Positions 1 to 8,136 of a DNA stretch of 23,845 bases are shown here, one piece after another. A program made the position numbers and the translations under genes. Each line of letters begins with the position of its first letter. The stretch's first letter is position 1. The DNA comes from an uncultured Roseiflexaceae bacterium. Lineage in GTDB: Bacteria; Chloroflexota; Chloroflexia; Chloroflexales; Roseiflexaceae. The notes beneath the pieces are model-generated. The model ran no database searches. It was not told the origin of the DNA and saw only the letters and a list, made by a program, of their open reading frames with translations. Location: contig CALJIC010000144.1 in the NCBI GenBank assembly GCA_937974195.1, positions 1 to 23,845 on the forward strand. The letters are read 5' to 3'.

Positions 1-98
1 CAGGTCCGTCAGTGAGCTTGTTACTCAGGCGGGGAGGTCTGGAGGGCCACAGGTCCGTCAGCGAGCTTGTTACTCAGGCGGGGAGGTCTGGAGGGCCG
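1..98. repeat. 49-bp tandem direct repeat, two copies
   Basis: Bases 1-49 and 50-98 are the same 49-bp unit with two differences (unit positions 13 and 49). Each unit ends in the module GGGGAGGTCTGGAGGGCC, which recurs at 16.6 kb and 23.4-23.8 kb. The array is probably cut by the window edge, so the copy number is unknown. The second copy runs straight into the hairpin element that precedes aroB. Confidence 0.9.
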
Positions 99-165
99 CA
101 GGCCCTCCAGGAAAGCTTTTTTTCCTCGGCTCTGTGGCTGCGAAGCAGCCGCAGAGCCGAGGAAA
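88..165 (+). repeat. Double-hairpin mosaic element, copy 1
   Basis: Hairpin A is CTGGAGGGCC, loop GCA, then GGCCCTCCAG (88-110), a perfect 10-bp stem. An A/T-rich spacer follows (111-120). Hairpin B has arms 121-141 and 145-165 with loop GAA: 21 pairs with a single G.U wobble, core GGCTCTGTGGCTGC against GCAGCCGCAGAGCC. The same layout with different arm sequences recurs at 16731-16812 and begins again at 23792. It ends 13 nt before the aroB start, so it would form most of a transcribed aroB leader. Confidence 0.85.
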
Positions 166-178
166 TTCAAAAAGAGAC

Positions 179-1252
179 ATGCAACAGGATCCACTGACGG
201 TACGGACCCCCGGCGGCAGCTACGAGGTAGTGGTCGCGCCGGGGGCGCTCGCCGGGCTGCCGGAGCGGCTGCGCGCCCTCGGCCAGCGCGGCGCGCTGTG
301 GCTCGTGAGCGACACCGGCGTCCACGAGCGCTTCGGCGCGCCGCTCGAGGAGCGGCTGCGCGCCGCGGGCTACGCGGTCCGGAGCTACAGCGTGGCCGGG
401 GAGGCCAGCAAGGACCTGGCGGTGGCGGCGGAGCTGTACGGCTGGATGATCGGCGGCGGCGTGGAGCGCCGCGACATCGTGCTGGCGCTCGGCGGCGGCG
501 TCGTCGGCGACCTGGCGGGCTTCGTCGCGGCGACGGTGCTGCGCGGCATCGGGCTGGTGCAGCTGCCCACCACGCTGCTGGCGATGGTGGACAGCGCGAT
601 CGGCGGCAAGACCGGCGTGAACCACCCGCTGGGGAAGAACCTGATCGGCGCGTTCCACCAGCCGCTCCTGGTGCTGGCCGACACGGACACGCTCGGCACG
701 CTGCCGCCGCGCGAGCTGCGCTCGGGCTGGGCCGAGGTGATCAAGCACGCCGTGATACGGGACGCCGGCCTGTTCGAGCTTCTGGAGCAGAGCGGCCGGC
801 CGTCGGCGGTCGATCCCGCTCTGATCCGGCGGGCCGTCAAGGTGAAGGTGGACATCGTCAACGTCGACGAGCGCGAGACCGGCGAGCGCATGCTGCTCAA
901 CTACGGCCACACGCTCGGCCACGCGATCGAGGCGGCGGCGGGCTACGGGACGCTGCTGCACGGCGAGGCGGTGGCGATCGGCATGCACCTCGAGGCGCGC
1001 ATCGCCGAGCGGCTGGGCATGCTCGACGCCGCGACCGTCGAGCGGCAGCGGGCGCTCCTCACGGCCTACGGCCTGCCGACGCAGCTGCCGGCGGGGATGG
1101 ACGTGGACCAGATCATGGCCCTGGCCCTGCGCGACAAGAAGGTGCGCGCCGGCAAGATCCGCTGGGTGCTGGCGACCGGCATCGGCGGCGCGACGGTGCG
1201 GGACGATGTGCCTGAGGCGCTGGTGCGCGAGGTGCTCGCTGCGGCGGGGTGA
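179..1252 (+). CDS. aroB: 3-dehydroquinate synthase
   Basis: Cytoplasmic NAD- and metal-dependent enzyme converting DAHP to 3-dehydroquinate, the second step of the shikimate pathway. The 357-residue length is normal for AroB. The glycine-rich nucleotide segment LALGGGVVGDLAGF lies near residues 102-115, followed by the signature VDSAIGGKTGVN at 137-148. The expected metal ligands are E186 (in GWAEVIKH), H244 (in NYGHTLGHAIE) and H261 (in LLHGEAVA); the 17-residue gap between the two His matches E. coli AroB. I start at ATG 179 because it follows AAAGAG (171-176) at close spacing and begins a normal N-terminus. An in-frame ATG at 134 lies inside the repeat hairpin and would add 15 repeat-derived residues. 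No other shikimate gene is next to it. Confidence 0.96.
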   Translation: MQQDPLTVRTPGGSYEVVVAPGALAGLPERLRALGQRGALWLVSDTGVHERFGAPLEERLRAAGYAVRSYSVAGEASKDLAVAAELYGWMIGGGVERRDIVLALGGGVVGDLAGFVAATVLRGIGLVQLPTTLLAMVDSAIGGKTGVNHPLGKNLIGAFHQPLLVLADTDTLGTLPPRELRSGWAEVIKHAVIRDAGLFELLEQSGRPSAVDPALIRRAVKVKVDIVNVDERETGERMLLNYGHTLGHAIEAAAGYGTLLHGEAVAIGMHLEARIAERLGMLDAATVERQRALLTAYGLPTQLPAGMDVDQIMALALRDKKVRAGKIRWVLATGIGGATVRDDVPEALVREVLAAAG

Positions 1253-1306
1253 TTTCGGCAGAAGGAGCGTCAGCGCGCGCCCGAAGCGTCGCCGGCTCCC
1301 TCGTTC

Positions 1307-1324
1307 CGTTGCGTGCGTGCAACG
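1307..1324 (+). terminator. Small stem-loop after aroB
   Basis: CGTTGC, six-base loop, GCAACG: a 6-bp GC-rich stem in the 156-bp gap between aroB and sufR. No T-tract follows, so intrinsic termination is doubtful. It lies just upstream of the A/T-rich sufR promoter. Confidence 0.25.
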
Positions 1325-1353
1325 CCGAGTTAAAACGGTTTCTCCTGTTTTTA

Positions 1354-1383
1354 TTGGACAATTTGAACGATTTCTGATATAGT
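1354..1383 (+). promoter_or_regulatory. Sigma70-type promoter of the suf operon
   Basis: TTGGAC (1354-1359), an 18-bp spacer, then TATAGT (1378-1383), in a conspicuously A/T-rich patch (about 1331-1385) inside GC-rich DNA. The expected start near 1390 gives sufR a leader of about 20 nt with AGGAG at 1398-1402. SufR proteins usually repress their own operon, so an operator should overlap this patch; the only small dyad I see is AAACGGTTT at 1333-1341, too short to call. Confidence 0.65.
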
Positions 1384-1408
1384 AGCGGGCGACGCACAGG
1401 AGCTCGCT

Positions 1409-2047
1409 ATGACAGTGACGCCTTACGGGCCTGATACTCCGGCCGGCAAGATTCTCACGCACCTGCAGCGCCACGGTGAGGCCACCGTGAAGGAGCTGGA
1501 GGAGCTGCTGGGTATCAGCACCACCGCCGTGCGCGAGCATCTGACGCACCTGGAGGCCAAGGACCTGCTCGCGACGCGGCAGCTGCGCGGCGGCCCCGGG
1601 CGGCCGCGGCTGGTGTACTTTCTCACCCCGCGGGCGCAGGAGCTGTTCCCCAAGGAGTACGATACGCTCGTGACCCTGCTGCTGCGCGAGATCGCGAGCC
1701 GCGACGGGCCCGAGCGCATGCAGGCGCTGCTCGACGCGGTGGCGGCGCGGCTGGCGGAGGAGTACCGCGGCAGGATCGGCGGCGAGGATCTGCAGCAGCG
1801 CCTCGAGCAGCTGCGCGACGCGCTCGAGGCGCGCGGCATCCCGGCCGAGGTGCAGGGCTCGGGCGAGGGCTTCCGCCTGTTCGCCTGCCCGTACCTCGAT
1901 GTCGCCCAAGAGCACGCCGCGGTGTGCACGATGGAGCGGCGGATGCTCGAGAGCGTGCTCGGCGAGCGCATCCAGCTCGAAGAGACGATCCGCGACGGCC
2001 GGCGCTCGTGTCACTTCACGCTCTCCAAAGCGCCTCAGGAAGAGTGA
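1409..2047 (+). CDS. sufR: SufR family Fe-S-sensing repressor
   Basis: DNA-binding regulator of Fe-S cluster assembly. Residues about 10-75 form a winged helix (AGKILTHLQRHGEATVKELE, then GISTTAVREHLTHLEAKDLL and the basic wing GGPGRPRLVY). The C-terminal part carries C160, C173 and C201 with spacing C-X12-C-X27-C, the three-Cys pattern I recall for actinobacterial SufR cluster binding, rather than the four-Cys cyanobacterial pattern. Length is 212 residues. The start at ATG 1409 is fixed by AGGAG 6 nt upstream. It is the first gene of the suf run, 91 bp before sufC, so autoregulation of the whole operon is likely. Family assignment is firm; the operator is not identified. Confidence 0.92.
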   Translation: MTVTPYGPDTPAGKILTHLQRHGEATVKELEELLGISTTAVREHLTHLEAKDLLATRQLRGGPGRPRLVYFLTPRAQELFPKEYDTLVTLLLREIASRDGPERMQALLDAVAARLAEEYRGRIGGEDLQQRLEQLRDALEARGIPAEVQGSGEGFRLFACPYLDVAQEHAAVCTMERRMLESVLGERIQLEETIRDGRRSCHFTLSKAPQEE

Positions 2048-2138
2048 GGCGTGCGAGGGCGCAGGCGTCCGTGCCGCCAGCGGCGCGGATGGCCGCACTT
2101 ACACCGCTGAAGACTTTGTCGTAACAGGGAGATGAAGA

Positions 2139-2921
<783 letters not shown>

Positions 2922-2965
2922 AGGCGCGCCGCTGGCGCATCTCTGCAGCCGTGCGTGCGAAACGC

Positions 2966-4189
2966 ATGATGACGAATATTCAACAGCTTCCCGCACTCGC
3001 CGAGCTGAGCGACACGCTGATCGCCGAGACTGGGCGCGCGGCGGGCGAGCCGGACTGGCTCGTGGAGCGGCGCGTGGCGGCCTGGCGCCACTTCGTCCAG
3101 TCCGAGCCGCCGTTCTGGCGCCGCACCGACCTGACGAAGTTTAAGCCCGAGGGGATCGTCGCGCCCCTCGGCGCCCAGCACACGGCCGTCCAGTGGGACG
3201 AGCAGCTCGCCGCCAAGGGCGTGGTGTTCACGACGCTCGCCGCGGCGCTGCGCGACCACGAGGAGCTGGTCCGGCAGTACCTCGGCACGGCGGTGGACCC
3301 GCTGACGCACAAGTTCTCGGCCCTGCACGCGGCGCTCTGGCAGGACGGCGTGTTCCTGTATGTGCCGAAGGACACCGCGCTCGAGGTGCCGCTGCACGCC
3401 GTGGTGACCCTCGCCGGCGCCGGGTTCGCCACCGTGCCGCACAACCTGATCGTGCTCGACCGCGGCGCGAGCCTGACCTTCGTCGAGGAGTTCGTCTCCG
3501 AGGACGTCGACGGCCAGGCGCTCGCCCTGCCGGCCACCGAGCTGTTCCTGGGCGACGGCGCGTCCCTCAGGTATGTCACCATCCAGACCTGGGGCCACGG
3601 CGTGTACCAGATCGGCGCGCAGCGCGCCATCGTGGGCCGCGACGCCAGCCTGGAGTGGGCCGCGGTGAACCTCGGCGCCACGCTGCAGCACACCGAGGCC
3701 GAGACGTCCCTGGTGGGCGACGGCTCGCACGTGAACTGGGTGGCGGCGACGTTCGGCGGCGCCGACCAGGCGCTGCTGACCGCGCCCTGGCTGCGGCATA
3801 TCGGCGCCCGCACCGAGGGCCACATGGACTTCAAGACCGTCGTCAAGGATAACGCCTACGCGACCTTCGACGGCATGATCAAGATCGAGCACGAGAGCCG
3901 CGGCACCGTCTCGCGCCTCGAGGAGCACGCGCTGCACCTGACGCCTAAGGCGCGCAGCGACTCCATCCCCGGCCTGCGGATCGACACCAACGATGTGCTC
4001 CGGGCCGGCCACGCCTCGACCAGCGGCGAGGTGGACGAGGAGCAGCTCTTCTACATGCGCTCGCGCGGCATCCCGCGCGACGAGGCGATCCATATGATCG
4101 TCATGGGCTTCTTCGAGCCGGTGCTGGACCGCATCCCGAGCGAGGAGCTCAGGGAGCGGCTCGGCGCTCTGATCGAAGCCAAGATCTAG
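2966..4189 (+). CDS. sufD: Fe-S assembly scaffold component SufD
   Basis: SufD partners SufB and SufC in the cluster-building scaffold. The 407-residue product has the N-terminal SufD helical segment (EPDWLVERRVAAWRHF) and the C-terminal beta-helix core, with the family signature RAGHASTSGEVDEEQLFYMR near residues 346-365. H349 in that motif aligns with the SufD histidine reported at the SufB-SufD interface (E. coli H360). The start is uncertain: ATG 2966, ATG 2969 and GTG 2951 are all in frame and none has a clear ribosome-binding site; 2966 is the conservative choice. It follows sufC by 44 bp and is separated from sufS by a strong hairpin. Confidence 0.93.
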   Translation: MMTNIQQLPALAELSDTLIAETGRAAGEPDWLVERRVAAWRHFVQSEPPFWRRTDLTKFKPEGIVAPLGAQHTAVQWDEQLAAKGVVFTTLAAALRDHEELVRQYLGTAVDPLTHKFSALHAALWQDGVFLYVPKDTALEVPLHAVVTLAGAGFATVPHNLIVLDRGASLTFVEEFVSEDVDGQALALPATELFLGDGASLRYVTIQTWGHGVYQIGAQRAIVGRDASLEWAAVNLGATLQHTEAETSLVGDGSHVNWVAATFGGADQALLTAPWLRHIGARTEGHMDFKTVVKDNAYATFDGMIKIEHESRGTVSRLEEHALHLTPKARSDSIPGLRIDTNDVLRAGHASTSGEVDEEQLFYMRSRGIPRDEAIHMIVMGFFEPVLDRIPSEELRERLGALIEAKI

Positions 4190-4201
4190 ACGCGCGTGGA
4201 C

Positions 4202-4237
4202 GGCGTGGAAGGGTGCAGCGCGCTGCGCCCTTCCGCC
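4202..4237 (+). repeat. Stem-loop in the sufD-sufS gap
   Basis: Arms GGAAGGGTGCAGCG (4207-4220) and CGCTGCGCCCTTCC (4221-4234) are inverted repeats of 14 positions with one wobble, and the centre AGCGCGCT is palindromic. GGC/GCC can extend the base across a 2-nt bulge. There is no T-tract, so a role as processing site or partial attenuator between sufD and sufS is more likely than termination. Confidence 0.75.
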
Positions 4238-4265
4238 GCAGCCCATCGCGCAAGAGTAGCGCCCT

Positions 4266-5516
4266 ATGTCCGACAGCACCACATTCACCCTGTTCGACGT
4301 GCTGGCACTGCGCCGCGAGTTCCCGATCCTGCAGCAGCAGATCAGCGGGAAGCCGCTGGCGTTTCTGGATAGCGCCGCCTCGTCGCAGAAGCCGCGCCAG
4401 GTGATCGAGTGCCTGGAGGACTACTACCGGCGCTACAACGCCAACGTCCACCGCGGCGTCTACCGGCTCAGCGAGGAGGCGACCTTCGCGTTCGAGCGGG
4501 CGCGTGGCAAGGTGGCGCGCTTCATCGGCGCCGACAGCCCGCGCGAGATCGTCTTTACGCGCAACACCACCGAGGCGATCAACCTGGTGGCGCGCTCGTG
4601 GGGCGATGCGAACCTGCGGCCGGGGGATCGCATCCTCCTGAGCGTGATGGAGCACCACTCCAACCTCATCCCCTGGCAGATGCTCGCGCAGCGCACCGGC
4701 GCCGAGCTGGACTTCCTGGAGATCGACGGCGCGGGCCGGCTGGCGCTCGAAGGGCTCGATTCGCTGCTCGGCGAGCGGACGCGGCTGGTGGCGATCACCC
4801 ACCAGTCGAACGTGCTCGGGACGATCAACCCGGTGGCCGAGATCGCCCGCCGCGCCCACGATGTCGGCGCGCTGGTGCTGGTCGACGGCGCGCAGAGCGT
4901 GCCGCACATGCCGGTGAACGTGCAGGAGCTCGGCATCGACTTCCTGGCGTTCAGCGGGCACAAGATGTGCGGCCCGACGGGCATCGGCGTGCTGTGGGGC
5001 CGCCGGCAGGTGCTCGAGTCCATGCCGCCGTTCCTCGGCGGCGGCTCGATGATCAAGACCGTCGAGCTGCGGGCGAGCACCTACGCGGACATCCCGGCCC
5101 GCTTCGAGGCCGGCACCCCGGCGATCGGCGAGGCGATCGCGCTCGGCGCAGCCTGCGACTTCCTCACCGAGGTCGGGATGGACCGGATCTACGCCCACGA
5201 GCAGCACCTGGTGGCCTACGCGCTCGAGCGGCTGAGCGAGGTCGCGGGGCTGCGCCTGTTCGGCCCGCCCGACACGGAGATGCGCGGCGGCGCCATCAGC
5301 TTCGCGCTCGAGGGGGTGCACCCGCACGATCTGGCGGCGGTGCTGGACGAGGAGGGCGTGGCGGTGCGCGCCGGCCACCACTGCTGCCAGCCGCTGCACA
5401 GCCTGCTCGACCTGCCCGCCACCACACGGGCCTCCTTCTACCTCTACAATATCCCCGAGGAGGTCGACCGGCTGGTGGCCGGGCTGAACAAGGCGCGGCG
5501 GCTGTTCGCCGAGTAG
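4266..5516 (+). CDS. sufS: Cysteine desulfurase SufS
   Basis: PLP enzyme that removes sulfur from cysteine, leaving alanine and an enzyme persulfide for SufU. The 416-residue length fits group II desulfurases. Visible landmarks are the cofactor-stacking histidines in VMEHHSNLIPWQ (H130/H131), the PLP aspartate in VLVDGAQS (D207), the Schiff-base lysine K233 in AFSGHKMCGPTGIG, and the catalytic loop RAGHHCCQPL, where C373 aligns with the active-site Cys; a second Cys directly follows, where Ala is usual. ATG 4266 gives the standard N-terminus. Genes sufD upstream and sufU downstream support sulfur transfer within one operon. Confidence 0.96.
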   Translation: MSDSTTFTLFDVLALRREFPILQQQISGKPLAFLDSAASSQKPRQVIECLEDYYRRYNANVHRGVYRLSEEATFAFERARGKVARFIGADSPREIVFTRNTTEAINLVARSWGDANLRPGDRILLSVMEHHSNLIPWQMLAQRTGAELDFLEIDGAGRLALEGLDSLLGERTRLVAITHQSNVLGTINPVAEIARRAHDVGALVLVDGAQSVPHMPVNVQELGIDFLAFSGHKMCGPTGIGVLWGRRQVLESMPPFLGGGSMIKTVELRASTYADIPARFEAGTPAIGEAIALGAACDFLTEVGMDRIYAHEQHLVAYALERLSEVAGLRLFGPPDTEMRGGAISFALEGVHPHDLAAVLDEEGVAVRAGHHCCQPLHSLLDLPATTRASFYLYNIPEEVDRLVAGLNKARRLFAE

Positions 5517-5637
5517 CGCGGGGCACGATTCGGAGGGATGATGGGTCAGCGGCGGAAGCGCGGACGTATTGGGCGGCGGTAGCCATCGCTGGCGCGGGTG
5601 CCTCCGGGCTAGCGACGACTGGATACTGGGTACTGAG

Positions 5638-6042
5638 ATGAGCGATCTGTACCGCGAGCTGATCCTCGAACACGCCAGGCACCCGCACAACGCCGGCACG
5701 CTCGAGGACCCGGATATCTCGCACGAGGAGCACAACCCGCTCTGCGGTGACCGGGTTCGGATAGATTTGAAAGTCGAAAATGGTATAATTACGGATGTGC
5801 GCTTCAGCGGCCGCGGGTGTGCGATCAGCCAGGCGTCGGCGTCGCTGCTCACCGACGAGATCAAGGGCATGCCGGTGGAGCAGGCCAAGCGCTACTCCAA
5901 GGAGGATCTGCTGGAGCTGATCGGCATCCCGCTGGAGAAGAACCCGGTGCGCATCAAGTGCGCGCTGCTCTCGCTCAAGACGCTCAAGGCGGGGCTCTAC
6001 GGCGTGGGCTCGATCGAACTGGACGCCGAGGATCTGGGGTGA
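5638..6042 (+). CDS. sufU: SufU-like sulfur acceptor/scaffold (first copy)
   Basis: Partner of SufS that accepts persulfide sulfur and passes it to SufBCD. The 134 residues contain the IscU/SufU ligand set C36, D38 (NPLCGDRV), C61 (GRGCAISQAS) and C108 (RIKCALLSLKTL). The RIKCA motif is SufU-like, lacking the His that precedes the last Cys in IscU. However, only 46 residues separate C61 and C108, so the roughly 18-residue insertion of B. subtilis SufU is absent. ATG 5638 begins the typical N-terminus SDLYRELILEHARHP; an in-frame ATG 69 bp upstream adds a sequence unlike the family. Codons around 5761-5795 are unusually A/T-rich and contain a TATAAT. Confidence 0.93.
   Translation: MSDLYRELILEHARHPHNAGTLEDPDISHEEHNPLCGDRVRIDLKVENGIITDVRFSGRGCAISQASASLLTDEIKGMPVEQAKRYSKEDLLELIGIPLEKNPVRIKCALLSLKTLKAGLYGVGSIELDAEDLG
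5781..5789 (+). promoter_or_regulatory. Possible internal extended -10 inside sufU
   Basis: TGGTATAAT is a perfect extended -10 (TGN-TATAAT) in an A/T-rich island within the sufU coding sequence. TTGAAA lies upstream at 5767-5772 but only 11 bp away, too close for a -35. It could give extra transcription of sufB, which starts about 400 bp downstream. Confidence 0.35.
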
Positions 6043-6057
6043 GCGCGCGCCCGCCTG

Positions 6058-6093
6058 GTTGCTCGGAACTCCGCCGTTGCTCGCAGCTCCGCG
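6058..6093. repeat. 18-bp imperfect tandem repeat in the sufU-sufB gap
   Basis: GTTGCTCGGAACTCCGCC (6058-6075) is followed at once by a copy with three differences (6076-6093). The 152-bp gap is otherwise unremarkable until the sufB ribosome-binding site at 6181-6189. Confidence 0.6.
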
Positions 6094-6194
6094 GTCGCGC
6101 CGACGGCCCTCTGATGCGGAGGTGCGGGGCGAGGCCACCGCGTACGGCGTGTCATAGAGAAGCGCGGCATCAAGCCGGATAGAGAGGAACATAT

Positions 6195-7610
6195 ATGTCT
6201 GTCACAGCCCAGAACCTGGAGTTCGACTACTCCAAGTACGGCTTCCGCACCGAGGAGCGCTATGTGTTCAAGGCGCCCAAGGGCCTGAACGAGAAGGTGG
6301 TGCGCGAGCTGTCCGGCATGAAGGGCGAGCCGGAGTGGATGCTGCGCCGCCGGCTGCAGGCGCTGCAGATCTTCAACCAGAAGCCGGTTCCGCTGGCGGG
6401 CATGTGGGCCAACCCCGAGCTCGCCGAGCTGGACTACAACAACATCCACTACTTCGTGCGCGCGGGCGAGCGGCCGCAGACCGACTGGGACGCGGTGCCG
6501 CAGGAGATCAAGGACACCTTCGAGCGGCTGGGTATCCCCGAGGCCGAGCGCAAGTTCCTGGCCGGCGTCGGCGCCCAGTATGAGTCCGAGGTGGTCTACC
6601 ACTCGCTGCGCGAGGAGTGGGCCAAGCAGGGCGTGATCTTCCTCGACACTGACACCGGCCTCAAGGAGTACCCGGAGATCTTCAAGCAGTACTTCGGCAC
6701 GGTGGTCCCCGCGGCGGACAACAAGTACGCGGCGCTCAACACGGCGGTGTGGTCGGGCGGCTCCTTCGTGTACGTGCCGAAGGGCGTCCACGTCGACATC
6801 CCGCTGCAGGCCTACTTCCGCATCAACGCCGAGAACATGGGCCAGTTCGAGCGCACGCTGATCATCGTCGAGGAGGGCGCCTCGGTCCACTACATCGAGG
6901 GCTGCACCGCGCCGATCTACAGCACCAACTCGCTCCACTCGGCGGTGGTGGAGATCATCGTCAAGAAGGGCGGCAAGTGCCGCTACACCACCATCCAGAA
7001 CTGGGCCAACAACATCTTCAACCTGGTCACCAAGCGCGCGGTGGCCTACGAAGAGGCCCAGATGGAGTGGGTGGACGGCAACATCGGCAGCCGCCTGACG
7101 ATGAAGTACCCGTCGGTGTACCTGATGGGCCGCGGCGCCAAGGGCGAGGTGCTCTCGGTGGCCTACGCCGGCAAGGGCCAGCACCAGGACGCCGGCGCCA
7201 AGATGATCCACATCGCGCCGGATACCACCAGCCGGATCACGAACAAGTCGGTCTCGAAGGGCGGCGGCAAGACCACCTACCGCGGCCTGGTGAAGGTGGC
7301 TCCGGGCGCAACCGGCGCCAAGATCAACGTGAACTGCGACGCGCTGATCCTGGACGAGCGCTCGGCCTCGGACACCATCCCGTACATCGAGATCGAGGAG
7401 GACAAGGTCACGATGGCCCACGAGGCCACGGTCGGCCGGATCGGCGAGGAGCAGCTGTTCTACCTGATGAGCCGCGGCCTGCCGGAGGCCGACGCGCTCT
7501 CGATGATCGTGCTGGGCTTCATGGAGCCCTTCACCCGCGAGCTGCCGATGGAGTACGCGGTGGAGCTGAACCGCCTCATCCAGCTCGAGATGGAGGGTTC
7601 GGTCGGGTAG
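6195..7610 (+). CDS. sufB: Fe-S assembly scaffold SufB
   Basis: Core scaffold subunit on which the SufBCD complex assembles the cluster. The 471-residue length is typical. C237 (IEGCTAP) and C381 (NVNCDALIL) correspond to the sulfur-accepting and cluster-site cysteines of the family; C262 lies in GGKCRYTTIQNW, and AHEATVGRIGEEQLFYL (408-424) gives the conserved His-Glu. ATG 6195 is preceded by AGAGAGGAA (6181-6189). This is the last of the sufC-D-S-U-B set. It lies 152 bp after sufU, so it could have extra control from the internal -10 candidate in sufU. Confidence 0.97.
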   Translation: MSVTAQNLEFDYSKYGFRTEERYVFKAPKGLNEKVVRELSGMKGEPEWMLRRRLQALQIFNQKPVPLAGMWANPELAELDYNNIHYFVRAGERPQTDWDAVPQEIKDTFERLGIPEAERKFLAGVGAQYESEVVYHSLREEWAKQGVIFLDTDTGLKEYPEIFKQYFGTVVPAADNKYAALNTAVWSGGSFVYVPKGVHVDIPLQAYFRINAENMGQFERTLIIVEEGASVHYIEGCTAPIYSTNSLHSAVVEIIVKKGGKCRYTTIQNWANNIFNLVTKRAVAYEEAQMEWVDGNIGSRLTMKYPSVYLMGRGAKGEVLSVAYAGKGQHQDAGAKMIHIAPDTTSRITNKSVSKGGGKTTYRGLVKVAPGATGAKINVNCDALILDERSASDTIPYIEIEEDKVTMAHEATVGRIGEEQLFYLMSRGLPEADALSMIVLGFMEPFTRELPMEYAVELNRLIQLEMEGSVG

Positions 7611-7669
7611 TGCGCGGCGAGCGGCCTGCCTGGGATCGCACAGTCTGGGGTGGCGTGCGTCCGCGCCCA

Positions 7670-7678
7670 TGCTACAAT
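7670..7678 (+). promoter_or_regulatory. Extended -10 before the Roadblock-like gene
   Basis: TGCTACAAT (TGN-TACAAT) lies in the 115-bp gap after sufB, flanked by a short CCATG/CATGG dyad. No convincing -35 is seen. A start near 7685 would give the next gene a leader of about 40 nt. Confidence 0.35.
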
Positions 7679-7725
7679 ACATGGTAGATCGCGTTCGGAC
7701 GTTCCGCTCTCGTAAAGGTACGACA

Positions 7726-8136
7726 ATGGACCAGATTGTGCTGACACCCGAGCTGGTGGCGCGGGCAGGCCGCCACATCCGCGCCACGATGGCACGCGCC
7801 CCCGGGATCGAGGCCGCCGCACTGTGCGCGCTCAACGGGCAGTGCCTGTGGGCGAGCGACGAGGCCTTCGAGCGAGCCGCGCCGACGATCGCGCGCATCG
7901 GCATCATGTCGCTCAAGCTCTGGGTGAAGGTGCGCAGCGGCAAGCTCGACCGGGTCGGCCTGGTGACGGATGAGGGCACGGTCGATATCGTCTTTGTGCC
8001 GCCGATCGCCTCGGTGCTGGTCGCCAGCGGGAGCGACGCCGAGAGCGGCTGGCTGGAGGACGAGCCCGCGGCGCTGCTCTCGGCGCTCGGGCTGCCTGCC
8101 AACAGCCTGGTCACCGGCGCGCGGGCGTCCGCGTAG
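7726..8136 (+). CDS. Roadblock/LC7-like small protein
   Basis: A 136-residue soluble protein. After an N-terminal helix (LTPELVARAGRHIRATMARA, residues 6-25) comes an alternating pattern: EAAALCALNGQCLWASD, a long helix, KLDRVGLVTDEGTVDIVFV, then ASVLVASGS. This matches the helix/five-strand order of Roadblock/LC7 domains, which in bacteria often partner small GTPases or sensory proteins. ATG 7726 has AAAGG 7 nt upstream; an in-frame ATG at 7669 lies in the promoter-like gap. No GTPase gene lies nearby, so its partner is unknown. Location between sufB and a Rieske ferredoxin could imply a redox or Fe-S link, but that is only context. The fold call is by pattern and could be wrong. Confidence 0.6.
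   Translation: MDQIVLTPELVARAGRHIRATMARAPGIEAAALCALNGQCLWASDEAFERAAPTIARIGIMSLKLWVKVRSGKLDRVGLVTDEGTVDIVFVPPIASVLVASGSDAESGWLEDEPAALLSALGLPANSLVTGARASA

Noticed and set aside
134..178. Earlier in-frame ATG for aroB
   Set aside because: It lies inside the right-hand part of the repeat hairpin, lacks a ribosome-binding site and adds residues foreign to AroB.
167..2098. A 643-residue minus-strand open frame antisense to aroB and sufR
   Set aside because: It runs opposite genes with clear catalytic motifs, has low-complexity Arg/Leu/His-rich composition and no recognised domain; typical of high-GC DNA.
5767..5772. TTGAAA as -35 partner of the TATAAT in sufU
   Set aside because: The spacer is only 11 bp; only the extended -10 interpretation is kept.
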